Below, piece by piece: positions 46,498 through 54,821 of a stretch of 64,000 bases of DNA. Within the stretch, counting starts at the first letter, position 1. Each line of letters opens with the position of its first letter. The notes under the pieces are model-generated. The model was given only the letters and a program-made list of their open reading frames with translations, was not told the DNA's origin and searched no databases. Source of the stretch: Micromonospora craniellae (GTDB taxonomy: Bacteria; Actinomycetota; Actinomycetes; Mycobacteriales; Micromonosporaceae). Location of the stretch: assembly GCF_014764405.1 (NCBI RefSeq), contig NZ_CP061725.1, forward strand, positions 2,666,001 to 2,730,000, in the 5' to 3' direction. The translations under genes were made by a program, and so were the position numbers.

Positions 46498-46792
46498 GTG
46501 GGGGCTCTGGCGATCAGCCGTTCGAGCGTCGGTAGGTCGTCCTCCGCGGGGTCATCGGGCTCACGTGCGTGTCGCCGCTCAACGGGGCGATCCGTGAGTA
46601 CGTCGATGCTGCCCCGTAGCGCCTCCAGTTGCGGTGGATCGATTGGTGGCTCCGGCATCGCCGCGGCCGACTCTGTGGCGTGGGGGCTCTACCGGTCACC
46701 CGCCGCTGCTGTGGATACCGCCGCAGTGACGGGCCACCCGGCCAGCCCGGTCACCGCTTGACGAAACCCAAGGGACAACCCCTGGGCCCGAG
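46498..46792. other. Non-coding or decayed stretch right of the ISAs1 element
   Basis: No convincing gene. A minus-strand open frame from 46658 (MPEPPIDPPQLEALRGSID...) runs into the ISAs1 terminal repeat, lacks a ribosome site, and is either a truncated remnant or chance. Confidence 0.4.
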
Positions 46793-47596
46793 TCATCCCA
46801 TGATGTCGACCAAGTCGTCCGAGGGGTCGAACAGACGTTGCACGGGTGCACGGAGTTGGAATGCCTCCTTGGACAGATCGAGCAGAGCCTGCTCGCAGTA
46901 CCTGACGCCCAGTGGGAGCGGCGAGTCGCCAACTGTGCGGAGGTGCAAATGCCGCCACATGGCTTGGCAGGCGGTCCCCGTGCTTTCCACCACCTGCACC
47001 GCTTGTTCCCGCGTGACGAGCCGATCCTCGATGGCGTCTGGCAGGCCTTGCAGTCTCTCCGCTGAGCGACGCGCGAGAGACATGGCCTCGGCGTACGGGA
47101 CGCTGTGGATGAGCGCAGCCGCGTCCGTCTGCCGGACCTCCTCGATGGTGGTGAGGATCCTGCCTGCCACGGAGCGGATCTGTGCAAGGGTGTCACGCGG
47201 AGTCGGGAGGGACTGGTGCATGACCTTCGCCTGGTACACCTTGTAGGTGCCGTTGCCTGTCACGACGAGGTCGATGGCGCCGTCGGTGGGCAGGGTTGAA
47301 CCCTCGTTGACCCTGTCAGGCCAGAGTGGCGACGGTGGGCCGACGATCTCCGCCAAGCCGGCTTCGAGGTTGACCTTGCCCTCGTGGGATTCGACTGCCT
47401 GGTGGTAGTGCTCGGCGAGCATGATTTCCTGCAGCCCCGCCGTGACGTCCCACGTCTTCTCGAACTGGCGCTGGATTTCGTTACGGGCAGCACGGACCGC
47501 TGCATTGATGCCCTCGGCGTTCCAGATCTTCATGGGCGGCTTCAAATCAGCGGCTGCAGGGCGGCTATTCGGCGTTGGTGTGGTCCGGTTGTTCAT
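46793..47596 (-). CDS. Hypothetical protein with a PD-(D/E)xK/Mrr-like core
   Basis: A 267-residue soluble protein from ATG 47596, which follows a GAGGGGG ribosome site and starts 14 bases after the stop of the sigma-factor fragment, so the two were one operon. The block GAIDLVVTGNGTYKVYQAKVMHQ resembles the D...QxK core of Mrr-type nucleases (IDxxI...YVQAKR), with Asp and the QAK lysine 15 residues apart. The rest is helical (ILTTIEEVRQTDAAALIHSV, LARRSAERLQGLPDAI) with no family I recognise. A nuclease function is an inference from one motif; the protein could equally be non-enzymatic. Confidence 0.7.
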   Translation of the reverse strand: MNNRTTPTPNSRPAAADLKPPMKIWNAEGINAAVRAARNEIQRQFEKTWDVTAGLQEIMLAEHYHQAVESHEGKVNLEAGLAEIVGPPSPLWPDRVNEGSTLPTDGAIDLVVTGNGTYKVYQAKVMHQSLPTPRDTLAQIRSVAGRILTTIEEVRQTDAAALIHSVPYAEAMSLARRSAERLQGLPDAIEDRLVTREQAVQVVESTGTACQAMWRHLHLRTVGDSPLPLGVRYCEQALLDLSKEAFQLRAPVQRLFDPSDDLVDIMG

Positions 47597-47610
47597 GGTC
47601 GCCCCCTCGC

Positions 47611-47731
47611 TCACTGCTCGCCCGGGTCCTGCGCCCGCATGATCTCGGCGAGTTTGCGTCTTGCTTTCCACAGGCTGCTTCGCACCGCTTCTGGCGTCAT
47701 GTTCAACTCCCTGGCGATTTCGGCCGGCTCG
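47611..47731 (-). pseudogene. ECF-type sigma factor, C-terminal fragment (region 4)
   Basis: Encodes AEIARELNMTPEAVRSSLWKARRKLAEIMRAQ and a normal stop at 47611-47613: the region 4 helix-turn-helix that reads the -35 element. It directly continues the fragment at 49305-49798; the reading frame and the six-base duplication ggctcg (47726-47731 and 49305-49310) show that the IS3 copy 2 interrupts it. Confidence 0.9.
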
Positions 47732-47770
47732 GAACCTGTCAAGTCAACTGAGACAATTTCTTGATTTTGT

Positions 47771-48787
47771 TTAGCTTTGTGCTGGTGGAAGAGGGGCTCC
47801 GGCCGAGGTCACGGCCTGTTCCGGGTGGCTGTTGTCGGGTTTGTTGATCCATGCCCGGTCCGGTAGCCGGGGTGGTTGGGGACGGCGGCGTCCGAACCGT
47901 TCGGGATGTGCGGCCCAGGCGGCGTCGAGGGTGCGTTGCCGCTGTTCACGGATCTGTCCGGCGGTGCCGTGGTGGACCGATGCCGGGGTGTGCAGGCCGA
48001 TCCCGGAGTGCCGGTGTTCGTGGTTGTAGTAGCTGTAGAACGCTTCGCAGTGCTGTCGGGCGTGCTGGATCGATCCGAACCGCTCTGGGAACGTGGGGTC
48101 GTACTTGAGTGTCTTGAAGCTGGCCTCGATGTACGGGTTGTCGTTGGAGGTCTTGGGCCGGCTGTGGCTGCGGCCGATTTTGAGATCGGTCAGCAGCTGG
48201 GTGACGGTCTTGCTGGTCATCGCGGCGCCGCGGTCGGCGTGCACGGTCAGCTGATCGGGGTTCACGCGTTCGCGGGCGGCGGCGTCGGCGATCAGCGCTT
48301 CGGCGAGTTGGCCGTCCTCGTGGGCGGCGACCATGTGCCCGACGACGTAGCGGGACCAGATGTCGATCACCGTGTAAAGGTGGAACCAGACGCCCTTGAC
48401 CGGGCCGCGCAGCTTCGTGATGTCCCACGACCACACCTGATTCGCGGCGTCGGCGACCAGTTCGGGTTTGGTCCGGGCCGGATGGGTGGCCTGGCTGCGG
48501 CGTTCGCCGGTCTGCCCGGCGGCCCGCAGGATCCGGTACATCGTGGACTCCGAGCACCACCAGCGGCCCTCGTCGAGTTCGCGGGCCCACACCTGCGCCG
48601 GGGCCAGATCCACGTATGGCGGGCTGTTGAGCAGGTCCAGGACCTGCCGGCGTTCAGGCTCGGTCAGCGCGGACGGCGGCGGCTTACGCGGCGCCCGTGG
48701 CCGGGAGACCAGCGGCGGGGCACTACGGCGATACAGCGTCGCCCTCGACAGGCCGGTCAGCCGGCACGCGGGCGCGATGCCCCACAA
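47771..48787 (-). CDS. IS3-family transposase OrfB, DDE integrase (copy 2)
   Basis: Residue-for-residue identical to the copy 1 OrfB (338 residues from a TTG start), with DDE motifs SWDITKLRG, HADRGAAM and YIEASFKTLK. Probably expressed as an OrfAB frameshift product. Confidence 0.92.
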   Translation of the reverse strand: MWGIAPACRLTGLSRATLYRRSAPPLVSRPRAPRKPPPSALTEPERRQVLDLLNSPPYVDLAPAQVWARELDEGRWWCSESTMYRILRAAGQTGERRSQATHPARTKPELVADAANQVWSWDITKLRGPVKGVWFHLYTVIDIWSRYVVGHMVAAHEDGQLAEALIADAAARERVNPDQLTVHADRGAAMTSKTVTQLLTDLKIGRSHSRPKTSNDNPYIEASFKTLKYDPTFPERFGSIQHARQHCEAFYSYYNHEHRHSGIGLHTPASVHHGTAGQIREQRQRTLDAAWAAHPERFGRRRPQPPRLPDRAWINKPDNSHPEQAVTSAGAPLPPAQS

Positions 48788-48792
48788 CGGCG

Positions 48793-49224
48793 TCAGCGCC
48801 GCCTGCGCCTCGGCGAGGACGAGTTCGGCATCGCCACGGCATCCGCGCTCTCGGAGAGCAGTTCCAAGAGCGCGTGAGCTTTTCCCATGATCGACAACGC
48901 GGTCTGGGTCTTGTTCAACTCGGCCTGCAGGCGGGCGTTCTCCCGCTGAAGACGGGAAAGTTCAGCGTTCTCGGCCTTCTTCGCCGCCCGCGCAGCCGAT
49001 TGCCGCCGGTCCGTCAGGCCGGCCGCGGCTCCGGCATCCCGCGCCTTGCGCCAGTCGAGAAGGTGTGAACCGTACAGCCGTTCCCGGCGCAGAATCGCCC
49101 CGCGAGCCGCCGCATCCGGCGCCGACTCGTACTCGTCCAGAATCCTCGCCTTGAACTCCGCGGTGAATGTCCGCCGCTGGGGCCGGGCGTCCGGATCCAG
49201 ACTCTCATGGGGCCTCGACGTCAT
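48793..49224 (-). CDS. IS3-family transposase OrfA (copy 2)
   Basis: Identical to the copy 1 OrfA (143 residues; helix-turn-helix plus coiled coil). Confidence 0.9.
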   Translation of the reverse strand: MTSRPHESLDPDARPQRRTFTAEFKARILDEYESAPDAAARGAILRRERLYGSHLLDWRKARDAGAAAGLTDRRQSAARAAKKAENAELSRLQRENARLQAELNKTQTALSIMGKAHALLELLSESADAVAMPNSSSPRRRRR

Positions 49225-49304
49225 GCTGATGTGCTCTCCTCAGGGCCGTCCAGGAAGAGTATCCCCTGGTAGACGGGCTGTCTCACATCAGCGTGACAGG
49301 GAGG

Positions 49305-49798
49305 GGCTCGTACTCCTCGGATGCCCACAGCAGCATCTGGCGTTGGCGCGGAGGGAGTTGCTGCAGAGCTGCCCGGAAGTCGTGCAGGGTGTCCGAGGCG
49401 GTGTATCCGGAGGCGTCCGCCTTGCGCGGGATCCTCTCCTCGTTGTCCTCTAGTGGGAGCATCTTGTTCTCTGCCAGTCGCTGAACGCACAGCCGCGAGG
49501 CGGTCCTCCGCGCCCAGGCCTTGGGGTGCTCGATCGTGGACCACTTTTCGAACGCCAGGCGCATCGTCTCCTGCGCGATGTCGTAGGCGTCAGCCTCGGA
49601 CGCCCAGCCGTGCAGGTATAGCCAGGCACCCAGCCGGGTCATAAACCCCTCGTAGAACGCGCTGAACTCCTGGCGGATCCGTTCTCGATCGCACACCGTA
49701 GCTTCGTCTGTCTGGGCGTATAGCGTCCGGTGGAGCGTCCAGGACCAGTTGCCGTGCTGCGCTGGCGGCTCGGCCCGCTCGGTGGTCTTGTCATCCAC
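49305..49798 (-). pseudogene. ECF-type sigma factor, N-terminal fragment (region 2)
   Basis: About 163 residues from a GTG at 49798 with GGGAG upstream: region 2 (FYEGFMTRLGAWLYLHGWASEADAYDIAQETMRLAFEKW, WARRTASRLCVQRLAENK) and the start of region 4 (FRAALQQLPPRQRQMLLWASEEYEP), where IS3 copy 2 is inserted. With the fragment at 47611 it would make a normal ECF sigma factor of about 200 residues. As it stands the -35-reading helix-turn-helix is detached. Its start overlaps the stop of a small membrane-protein gene. Confidence 0.9.
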
Positions 49799-50030
49799 GA
49801 GGGCTCCCGGTGACGGATGCGGCGGGCACGGTAAGGGTGATGCATGACCCGTCGGCGCGTTGGTCACGGAGTCGGCCACCGTGGGGCAACGCCTCGGCGA
49901 TCGCGATGAGCGAGTCACCGCGGGCCTTCTCCTGTCGTACGCGCCACCGGACGCGGATCCACAGTGCCAGCAACCCGGTGAGGCTGGCGACAGCGGCAGC
50001 CGCGAGTCCGCCCCAGTTGGATGCGTCCAC
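49791..50030 (-). CDS. Small single-pass membrane protein upstream of the sigma factor
   Basis: A 79-residue protein from GTG 50030 (GCGAGG upstream): one transmembrane helix near the N-terminus (GLAAAAVASLTGLLALWIRV), then a basic region and a short soluble domain (SLIAIAEALPHGGRLRDQRADGSCITLTVP). Its last codons overlap the sigma-factor start by 8 bases, so the two genes are coupled. Similar small proteins sit next to ECF sigma factors in other actinomycetes; an anti-sigma or accessory function is possible but unproven. Confidence 0.72.
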   Translation of the reverse strand: MDASNWGGLAAAAVASLTGLLALWIRVRWRVRQEKARGDSLIAIAEALPHGGRLRDQRADGSCITLTVPAASVTGSPRG

Positions 50031-50308
50031 TGAACCTCGCTTCACTCGTCGGGGCCGCGCTGGTGCACGGCACTGATAGGTAGAGGGCGAAACACAGGGC
50101 TGCGTGAACCGCCGGATCAAGATTTTCTTACCCGCAGCGCCGTCCGCTGATGACAGCATGCCCGTCACATTCGGCGGATATCGACCTTTATCCCATCAAC
50201 GTCGATGTCGTGGGCGCCCCCTTACCCCCACACATCTCTCAATCGAAGTACATCGCATAGCAACAGAGCGATTATTCTCTGACAAGAGTCGCCGATGGGA
50301 GGGAGCTT
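50031..50308. promoter_or_regulatory. Divergent intergenic region, sigma operon / GNAT gene
   Basis: A 278-base gap with AT-rich patches at about 50115-50135 and 50255-50285 that could hold the divergent promoters. No gene is seen. Confidence 0.4.
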
Positions 50309-50522
50309 GTGGTGGGTAAGCGCAGCAGCCGGTCTCGGCGCCGGGAGCCGATTCGGCGTCCGATCCCGGCAGCGCGGCTGTCCGCGTCGGCGGGCACGGA
50401 CCTGACGGAGCAGCACCTGGTCGGCGGCTGGCGAGTAAGGGACAAGGTGCGAGTGCGGCTGGCCCGAGGCGCGGACATGGCTACGGTGGGTCGCCTCTCT
50501 GCGCTCGCGGGAGTTCATCTAG
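50309..50522 (+). pseudogene. GNAT-family acetyltransferase, 5' fragment (cut by IS982)
   Basis: Encodes 71 residues from a GTG with GGGAGGGAG upstream (basic N-terminus, then DLTEQHLVGGWRVRDKVRVRL and LSALAGVHL). The reading frame resumes after the IS982 element: GTT-CAT-CTA-G / ctag-AAGAG rejoins as V-H-L-E-E-A-V. The duplication ctag lies at 50519-50522 and 51502-51505. Confidence 0.85.
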
Positions 50523-51501
50523 ACGAGTAGTTCCGATGTCAGGGGTCGATGTCTGGGCATGAAGAGAGGGCATCCAAGATCGTGTTGTGACGCAAGACTT
50601 GGACACCCTCTTGACCGCACTGTACGTGAAGATCGACGACAGTATCCGGACGCCCCGGTGGCGTGGCAGGCCACCGCTGCTGACCGACTCCGAGCTGGTC
50701 TGCCTGGCCGTGGCGCAGGTACTGCTCGGCGCCCGCTCGGAGGCGCACTGGATTCGCTACGCCCGCATCCACCTGGCCGGCATGTTCCCGTACCTGCCCC
50801 AGCGGCCGGGCTACAACAAGCGGCTCCGCGCCGCCCTGCCGCTGGTCAAGAAGGTGATCCGGGACCTGGCCCGCGACAGTGACTTCTGGTTCGACAACCA
50901 CTGGATCGTCGACTCCACCCCGATCCCGTGCGGCATGTCCCGCCCGACGGTGCAACGCTCGGACCTGGCCGGTTGGGCCGGGTACGGCTACTGCGCCTCG
51001 CACTCCCGGTTCTTCTGGGGGCTACGGCTGTACCTGGTGTGTACCCCGACCGGGATGCCGATCCTGTGGGCCCTGGCCAACCCGAAGATCGGCGAGCGGG
51101 AAGTCCTGGCCGCGATGCTGGAGGTCGAGGCCGGTGTGGTCGCCGAACACCAGGGCATCCTGCTGATCTCGGACAAGGGCTTCGCGTCCAAGACGTTCGA
51201 GAGGGACCTGGCCGTGCAGGGCATCGAACTGCTGCGTCCGTCACGCAAGCGGGAGAAGGCCCGCTACGGCGAGCCCATGTTGAAGAAGGTCCGACAGTTG
51301 ATCGAGTCGGTCAATGACACCCTCAAAGGCCAACTCGACCTGGAACAACACGGCGGACGAACCTTCACCGGGGTCGCCGTACGAGTGGCCCAGCGTCTCC
51401 TGGCCATGGCAGCCGCGATCTGGCACAACAACAAGACCGGCGCGCCCGTCACCCGGTCACTGATCGCCTACGACCACTGACCGGAATTCGGAACAACTCG
51501 T
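50523..51501. mobile_element. IS982-family insertion sequence (979 bp)
   Basis: Terminal inverted repeats are acgagtagttccga (left) and acgagttgttccga (right, reverse complement). It is flanked by ctag on both sides and interrupts a GNAT gene. One intact transposase gene is inside. Confidence 0.9.
50587..51480 (+). CDS. IS982-family transposase
   Basis: A 297-residue DDE transposase (GTG start): WIVDSTPIPCG (first Asp), GYCASHSRFFWGLRLYLV, LLISDKGFASKTFE (second Asp), and LIESVNDTLKGQLDLEQHGGRT (Glu). Complete. Confidence 0.93.
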   Translation: MTQDLDTLLTALYVKIDDSIRTPRWRGRPPLLTDSELVCLAVAQVLLGARSEAHWIRYARIHLAGMFPYLPQRPGYNKRLRAALPLVKKVIRDLARDSDFWFDNHWIVDSTPIPCGMSRPTVQRSDLAGWAGYGYCASHSRFFWGLRLYLVCTPTGMPILWALANPKIGEREVLAAMLEVEAGVVAEHQGILLISDKGFASKTFERDLAVQGIELLRPSRKREKARYGEPMLKKVRQLIESVNDTLKGQLDLEQHGGRTFTGVAVRVAQRLLAMAAAIWHNNKTGAPVTRSLIAYDH

Positions 51502-52118
51502 CTAGAAGAGGCAGTCGCCGACGCGGTGGAGGCCGGTGTCGGTGGGACCGCATTGCGGGCCGGCCTAAACGGTGGTCCGGACATGTTCATGCGGCACATG
51601 GCTGAGACGTTCATCGGTCCGGGGGCCATGGATCTGCGCCGGCTGCTGCCGCCAACGACCCTGGTGTTGGTGGCCGAGCACGATGAGTACGGTGTCATCG
51701 GGGCGCTGGTTGCGTACCCGCCGGGCGGTGTGATCCAGCAGCTCGTCGAGCATCACCGGCGAACAGGGTTGACCGGTGAGCAGCTGTCCCAGCTGGTCAT
51801 GGCTGGTGTGATGTGGATCGTGCGGGTCAAGGCGATCGCGGTTGATGAGGCGATGCGCGGTCACGGGATCGGCAGTGCGTTGCTATACCGCTGCCAGCAG
51901 ATGTACGCCCGTTGCGGCTACATGATTACGTACGGGCAGATGGCCGACAGCCCGGCGCTGGAGCGGTTCTACCGCAACCACAGCTTCGAGGTGCTTGAGC
52001 GTGACAGCGCGTTCGACCCGTGGGTGGTTCTCGGGGTGCACACCGAGATCCGACCCAACCCGGGTGAGCGCACGTTCGTCCGATATCAGGAGGCCGGCCC
52101 GGACCGACGGCGGCCTAG
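51502..52118 (+). pseudogene. GNAT-family acetyltransferase, 3' fragment (between IS982 and IS5)
   Basis: About 200 residues: EEAVADAVEAG, then the acetyltransferase core LVLVAEHDEYGVIGALVAYPPGG, IVRVKAIAVDEAMRGHGIGSALLYRCQQM (motif A, RGHGIGS binds acetyl-CoA) and MADSPALERFYRNHSFEVLE. The end is cut by the IS5 element at ctag (52115-52118), so the natural C-terminus is replaced by element sequence up to a stop at 52156-52158. With the 5' fragment, the gene has been hit twice. Confidence 0.85.
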
Positions 52119-53170
52119 GCCGTGTGTCATAAGTGCCCGTGGCCCTGCTGTGAGGTGATCGGCTGGGTGTGTCGGTGATCGATATGCGGTGAGGTCTCCG
52201 GTAGATGGGTTATCGACCAAGACAACCATCTGCACGGAGACCTCGTGGCCAGCGTAGTGGTGACGAGGCGGCACGACCTGACCGACGCGCAGTGGGCGGT
52301 GCTGGAGCCGTTGCTGCCCGGGCGGAAGAAGCCGGGTCGGCCGCCGAAGTGGAGCAAGCGGCAGCTCATTGACGGGATCAGGTGGCGGGTCCGTACGGGT
52401 GCGCCGTGGCGGGACGTGCCGGACTGCTATGGGCACTGGCGGACGGTGTACGGGCTGTACCGGCGCTGGCAGCGGGCGGGGGTGTGGGCGGGGATCCTGG
52501 CCGGGTTGCAGGGTAGGGCCGACGCGCTCGGGTTGATCTCCTGGGACGTGAGTGTGGACTCCACGATCGTGCGGGCGCATCAGCACGCCGCCGGCGCCCG
52601 CCGGGGCAGTCACACGCAGGTCGAGCCGCCGGGCGGCAGCAGCGCCGCCGAGCCGGCGGATCACGCGCTGGGCCGGTCCCGGGGCGGTCTGACGACCAAG
52701 CTGCACCTGGCCTGCGAGCAGGGCCGCATGGTGCTGGCGTTCGTCATCACCGGTGGGCAGCGCGGCGACAGCCCGCAGTTCACCACTGTGCTGGACCGCA
52801 TCCGGGTGCCTCGTCTCGGTGTCGGCCGGCCCCGGTGTCGGCCGCAGCGGGTCCTGGCGGACAAGGCGTACAGCAGCAAGGCCAACCGCGGCTACCTGCG
52901 GCGCCGTGGTATCGGCTGTGTCATCCCGGTCAAGGCCGACCAGGCCGCGAACCGTCGTAAGAAGGGCTCGGCGGGTGGCCGGCCACCCGCCTTCGACCCC
53001 AGCGCATACCGGCAGCGTCACGCCGTGGAGTGCGGCATCAGCCTGCTCAAACAGCACCGTGCCGTGGCCACCCGCTACGACAAACTCGCAGTGCGCTACG
53101 AAGCCACCGCCACCATCAGCATGATCGACAACTGGCTCCGGCGCCTCGAACGGCACTTATGACACACGAC
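52119..53170. mobile_element. IS5-family insertion sequence (1,052 bp)
   Basis: Nearly perfect 20-bp inverted repeats (gccgtgtgtcataagtgcc left, gtcgtgtgtcataagtgcc right), with ctag on both sides (52115-52118 and 53171-53174). Contains one intact transposase gene. Confidence 0.9.
52245..53162 (+). CDS. IS5-family transposase
   Basis: A 305-residue DDE transposase with an N-terminal DUF4096 block (RHDLTDAQWAVLEPLLPG, WRVRTGAPWRDVP) and DDE_Tnp_1 domain: SVDSTIVRAHQHAAGAR (Asp), GGLTTKLHLAC, LADKAYSSKANR (Asp) and RHAVECGISLLKQHRAVATRYDK (Glu). Intact. GTG start at 52245. Confidence 0.93.
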   Translation: MASVVVTRRHDLTDAQWAVLEPLLPGRKKPGRPPKWSKRQLIDGIRWRVRTGAPWRDVPDCYGHWRTVYGLYRRWQRAGVWAGILAGLQGRADALGLISWDVSVDSTIVRAHQHAAGARRGSHTQVEPPGGSSAAEPADHALGRSRGGLTTKLHLACEQGRMVLAFVITGGQRGDSPQFTTVLDRIRVPRLGVGRPRCRPQRVLADKAYSSKANRGYLRRRGIGCVIPVKADQAANRRKKGSAGGRPPAFDPSAYRQRHAVECGISLLKQHRAVATRYDKLAVRYEATATISMIDNWLRRLERHL

Positions 53171-53196
53171 CTAGTACTGCAACGGCGGGTCGTGCC

Positions 53197-53452
53197 TTAT
53201 GGCGGTTCGAGTCGTTTACGGTAATGGGAGGCTTTCGCTTGAGCTTGCCGGCGGCGGCGCCAGGTTGACCAGTGCAGCACGTGCTCAGCTGCGGTACGCC
53301 CGATGAGGACGAGGTGGGCGAACAGGCGGCGGATCTCGTTGCTGGTCAACGGGATCAGGCTGCCTGCGTCTGCGGTGATGCCCCCTTCGAGGCTTCGGCG
53401 GCGCGGGTGACGACCAGGAACGCGGCGGCGGCCATCGACGATCAGCGTGCCC
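53197..53452 (-). pseudogene. Transposase C-terminal remnant (IS701/IS4-like), frameshifted
   Basis: The tail SLIPLTSNEIRRLFAHLV...HVLHWSTWRRRRQAQAKASHYRKR is typical of IS701-type transposase C-termini. Upstream residues that fit the same family (AAAAFLVVTRAAEASK) are in another frame, separated at the G-run near 53386-53390, so the fragment carries a frameshift as well as a 5' truncation. Confidence 0.6.
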
Positions 53453-53553
53453 GCGCCGCCGTCGGACGACGGCGGCGCGGCGCTCGCCGCGGCCGGCGTG
53501 ACCACGGCGGCCGCCGCCACGATGAGGCTCACCAGCAGGGTGCGAACCTTCAT
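53453..53553 (-). pseudogene. 5' remnant of a secreted-protein gene fused to transposase debris
   Basis: Encodes a start codon, a textbook signal peptide (MKVRTLLVSLIVAAAAVV, then TPAAASAA) and about 15 further residues (PPSSDGGAGTLIVDG) before similarity switches to the transposase remnant near 53452. GGGAGATCC-like ribosome site upstream. The original mature protein is lost. Confidence 0.55.
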
Positions 53554-53881
53554 GTCCTGGATCTCCCTCCACCACCGGGACTCGACTCGGTGGTGAATCG
53601 AACCCTAGAAGCGGCACCAGTGTGCATGCATCTCTATATTGACGTACTTCGACGATTAGCCACCCTGCCATCGGCATGCCCATCGCCGTCGTGTGTGGGC
53701 CGCGGCCCGGTACAGTGGCCGCTTGGCCACGGTGCGGAATGGATCGGCATGAATACCGCATAACCGACAATCCGGCCATAGCGTGATCTTGCAAATGCCC
53801 TGGCTGTGCCTCCAGGGCCCCGGCAGAGTCGTGAGGGTGGTGAGCCGTCGTACGCCACCGCCGAGCCGCCGTCTCCACCCG
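53554..53881. other. Intergenic region, no gene seen
   Basis: A 328-base stretch between the debris of the IS strip and the end of the peptide operon. Only short open frames without ribosome sites; an AT-richer patch at 53620-53640. No recognisable feature. Confidence 0.4.
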
Positions 53882-54394
53882 CTACGCGGCAGGCATCGAC
53901 GCGATCGACCGGTACGACCCGTGCAGGAACAGCAGCGGCGCCCTGGTCGGGTGCAGGGCGCCGTAGGACACCGCCTCCCCGATGACCACCGAGTGGTCGC
54001 CCTGGTCCGAGAGGTCACGCACCCGGCAGTCGAAGTAGGCCAGTCCGTCGCTGAACACGAGGCAGCCGGTCGCCGGCGCCCGGTGCACCCGGACGCCGGA
54101 GAACGCGGCAGCGCCGGAGGGCCGCCGGGCGTCGGCGAACCACCGGGCGACGTCCCGTTGGTCCGCCGCCAGTACGGTGACCGCGAAGATGCTGGAGTCA
54201 CGGATCTGGGCGAGCAGTCGACTCCGGTGCTTCAGGCAGATCAGAACCAGGGTGGGGTGCAGCGACACGGTGGTGAACGAGTTGACCGTCATCGCCAGCG
54301 GAATGTCGTCGTGCACGCTGCTGACGATGCCGACGCCGGTGGCGAAAGCACCCGCGGTACGGCGGAACTCCACCGCCTGGTCCTGGTTGGCCAT
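53882..54394 (-). CDS. Flavin reductase domain protein (second copy)
   Basis: A 170-residue FMN-binding split-barrel reductase: RRTAGAFATGVGIVSSVHDD, AMTVNSFTTVSLHPTLVLICLK, FAVTVLAADQRDVARWFA, YFDCRVRDLSDQGDHSVVIGEAV. It probably supplies reduced flavin to a monooxygenase or halogenase outside the window. It is the last gene of the minus-strand operon, 4 bases after the VOC gene. It is clearly diverged from the reductase at 15914. Confidence 0.9.
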   Translation of the reverse strand: MANQDQAVEFRRTAGAFATGVGIVSSVHDDIPLAMTVNSFTTVSLHPTLVLICLKHRSRLLAQIRDSSIFAVTVLAADQRDVARWFADARRPSGAAAFSGVRVHRAPATGCLVFSDGLAYFDCRVRDLSDQGDHSVVIGEAVSYGALHPTRAPLLFLHGSYRSIASMPAA

Positions 54395-54398
54395 GGCG

Positions 54399-54770
54399 TT
54401 AGTCCTGACCCCACACCAGGCAGAACGGATGCCCCACCGGGTCGGCGTAGACCCGGAAACCGTGGTTGCGGCTCCCGCCGCCGCGCAGCAGGCTGGCGCC
54501 GAGCCGGAGCACGGCCTGTTCGGCCTCCTGGATGTCGTCCACCTCCACGTCGAGGTGGGCCTGCTGCGGGAAAGTCGGATCCGGCCACTGAGGCGGCTGG
54601 TAGTCGGCGACGCTCTGGAGGCACAGGCGGGGATGCCCGTCCGGGCCCTTCAGCGTCACCCAGTACCCGTCGCTGTCGGCCCATTCCAGGCCGGTCAGCT
54701 CGACGTAGAACTCCGCCAACTTTTCGGCGTCGGGACAGTCCAGCACCACCGAGTGCAGTCGACCGATCAT
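54399..54770 (-). CDS. VOC-superfamily (glyoxalase/bleomycin-resistance-like) protein
   Basis: A 123-residue protein with two beta-alpha-beta-beta-beta units: RLHSVVLDCPDAEKLAEFYVELTGLEWADSDGYWVTLK and QAHLDVEVDDIQEAEQAVLRLGA...YADPVGHPFCLV. His and Glu positions suit a metal site (HSV, HLDVEV). Family members either act as metal-dependent isomerases/dioxygenases or bind antibiotics. In a biosynthetic operon drug sequestration is possible; no function can be fixed. Confidence 0.82.
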   Translation of the reverse strand: MIGRLHSVVLDCPDAEKLAEFYVELTGLEWADSDGYWVTLKGPDGHPRLCLQSVADYQPPQWPDPTFPQQAHLDVEVDDIQEAEQAVLRLGASLLRGGGSRNHGFRVYADPVGHPFCLVWGQD

Positions 54771-54821
54771 CCGACCTCTCCCGTCATCGTCGCGTGATGA
54801 CCGGCGACCCCGGTCACCGTC

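Larger units (their letters stand above)
47732..49304. mobile_element. IS3-family insertion sequence, copy 2 (1,573 bp, minus orientation)
   Basis: Same length and same proteins as copy 1. It is flanked by a perfect 6-bp direct repeat ggctcg (47726-47731, 49305-49310), so it is a simple insertion into a sigma-factor gene. IS3 elements usually duplicate 3-5 bp, so one or two of these bases may belong to the element end. Confidence 0.92.

Noticed and set aside
46498..46658. Small minus-strand gene next to the ISAs1 element
   Set aside because: No ribosome site, no recognisable family, and its 3' end is element sequence.
38486..49304. The two inverted IS3 copies plus the DNA between them as a composite transposon
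   Set aside because: Outer flanks (tcaacc and ggctcg) do not match, and copy 2 has its own complete duplication, so it arrived as a single insertion.
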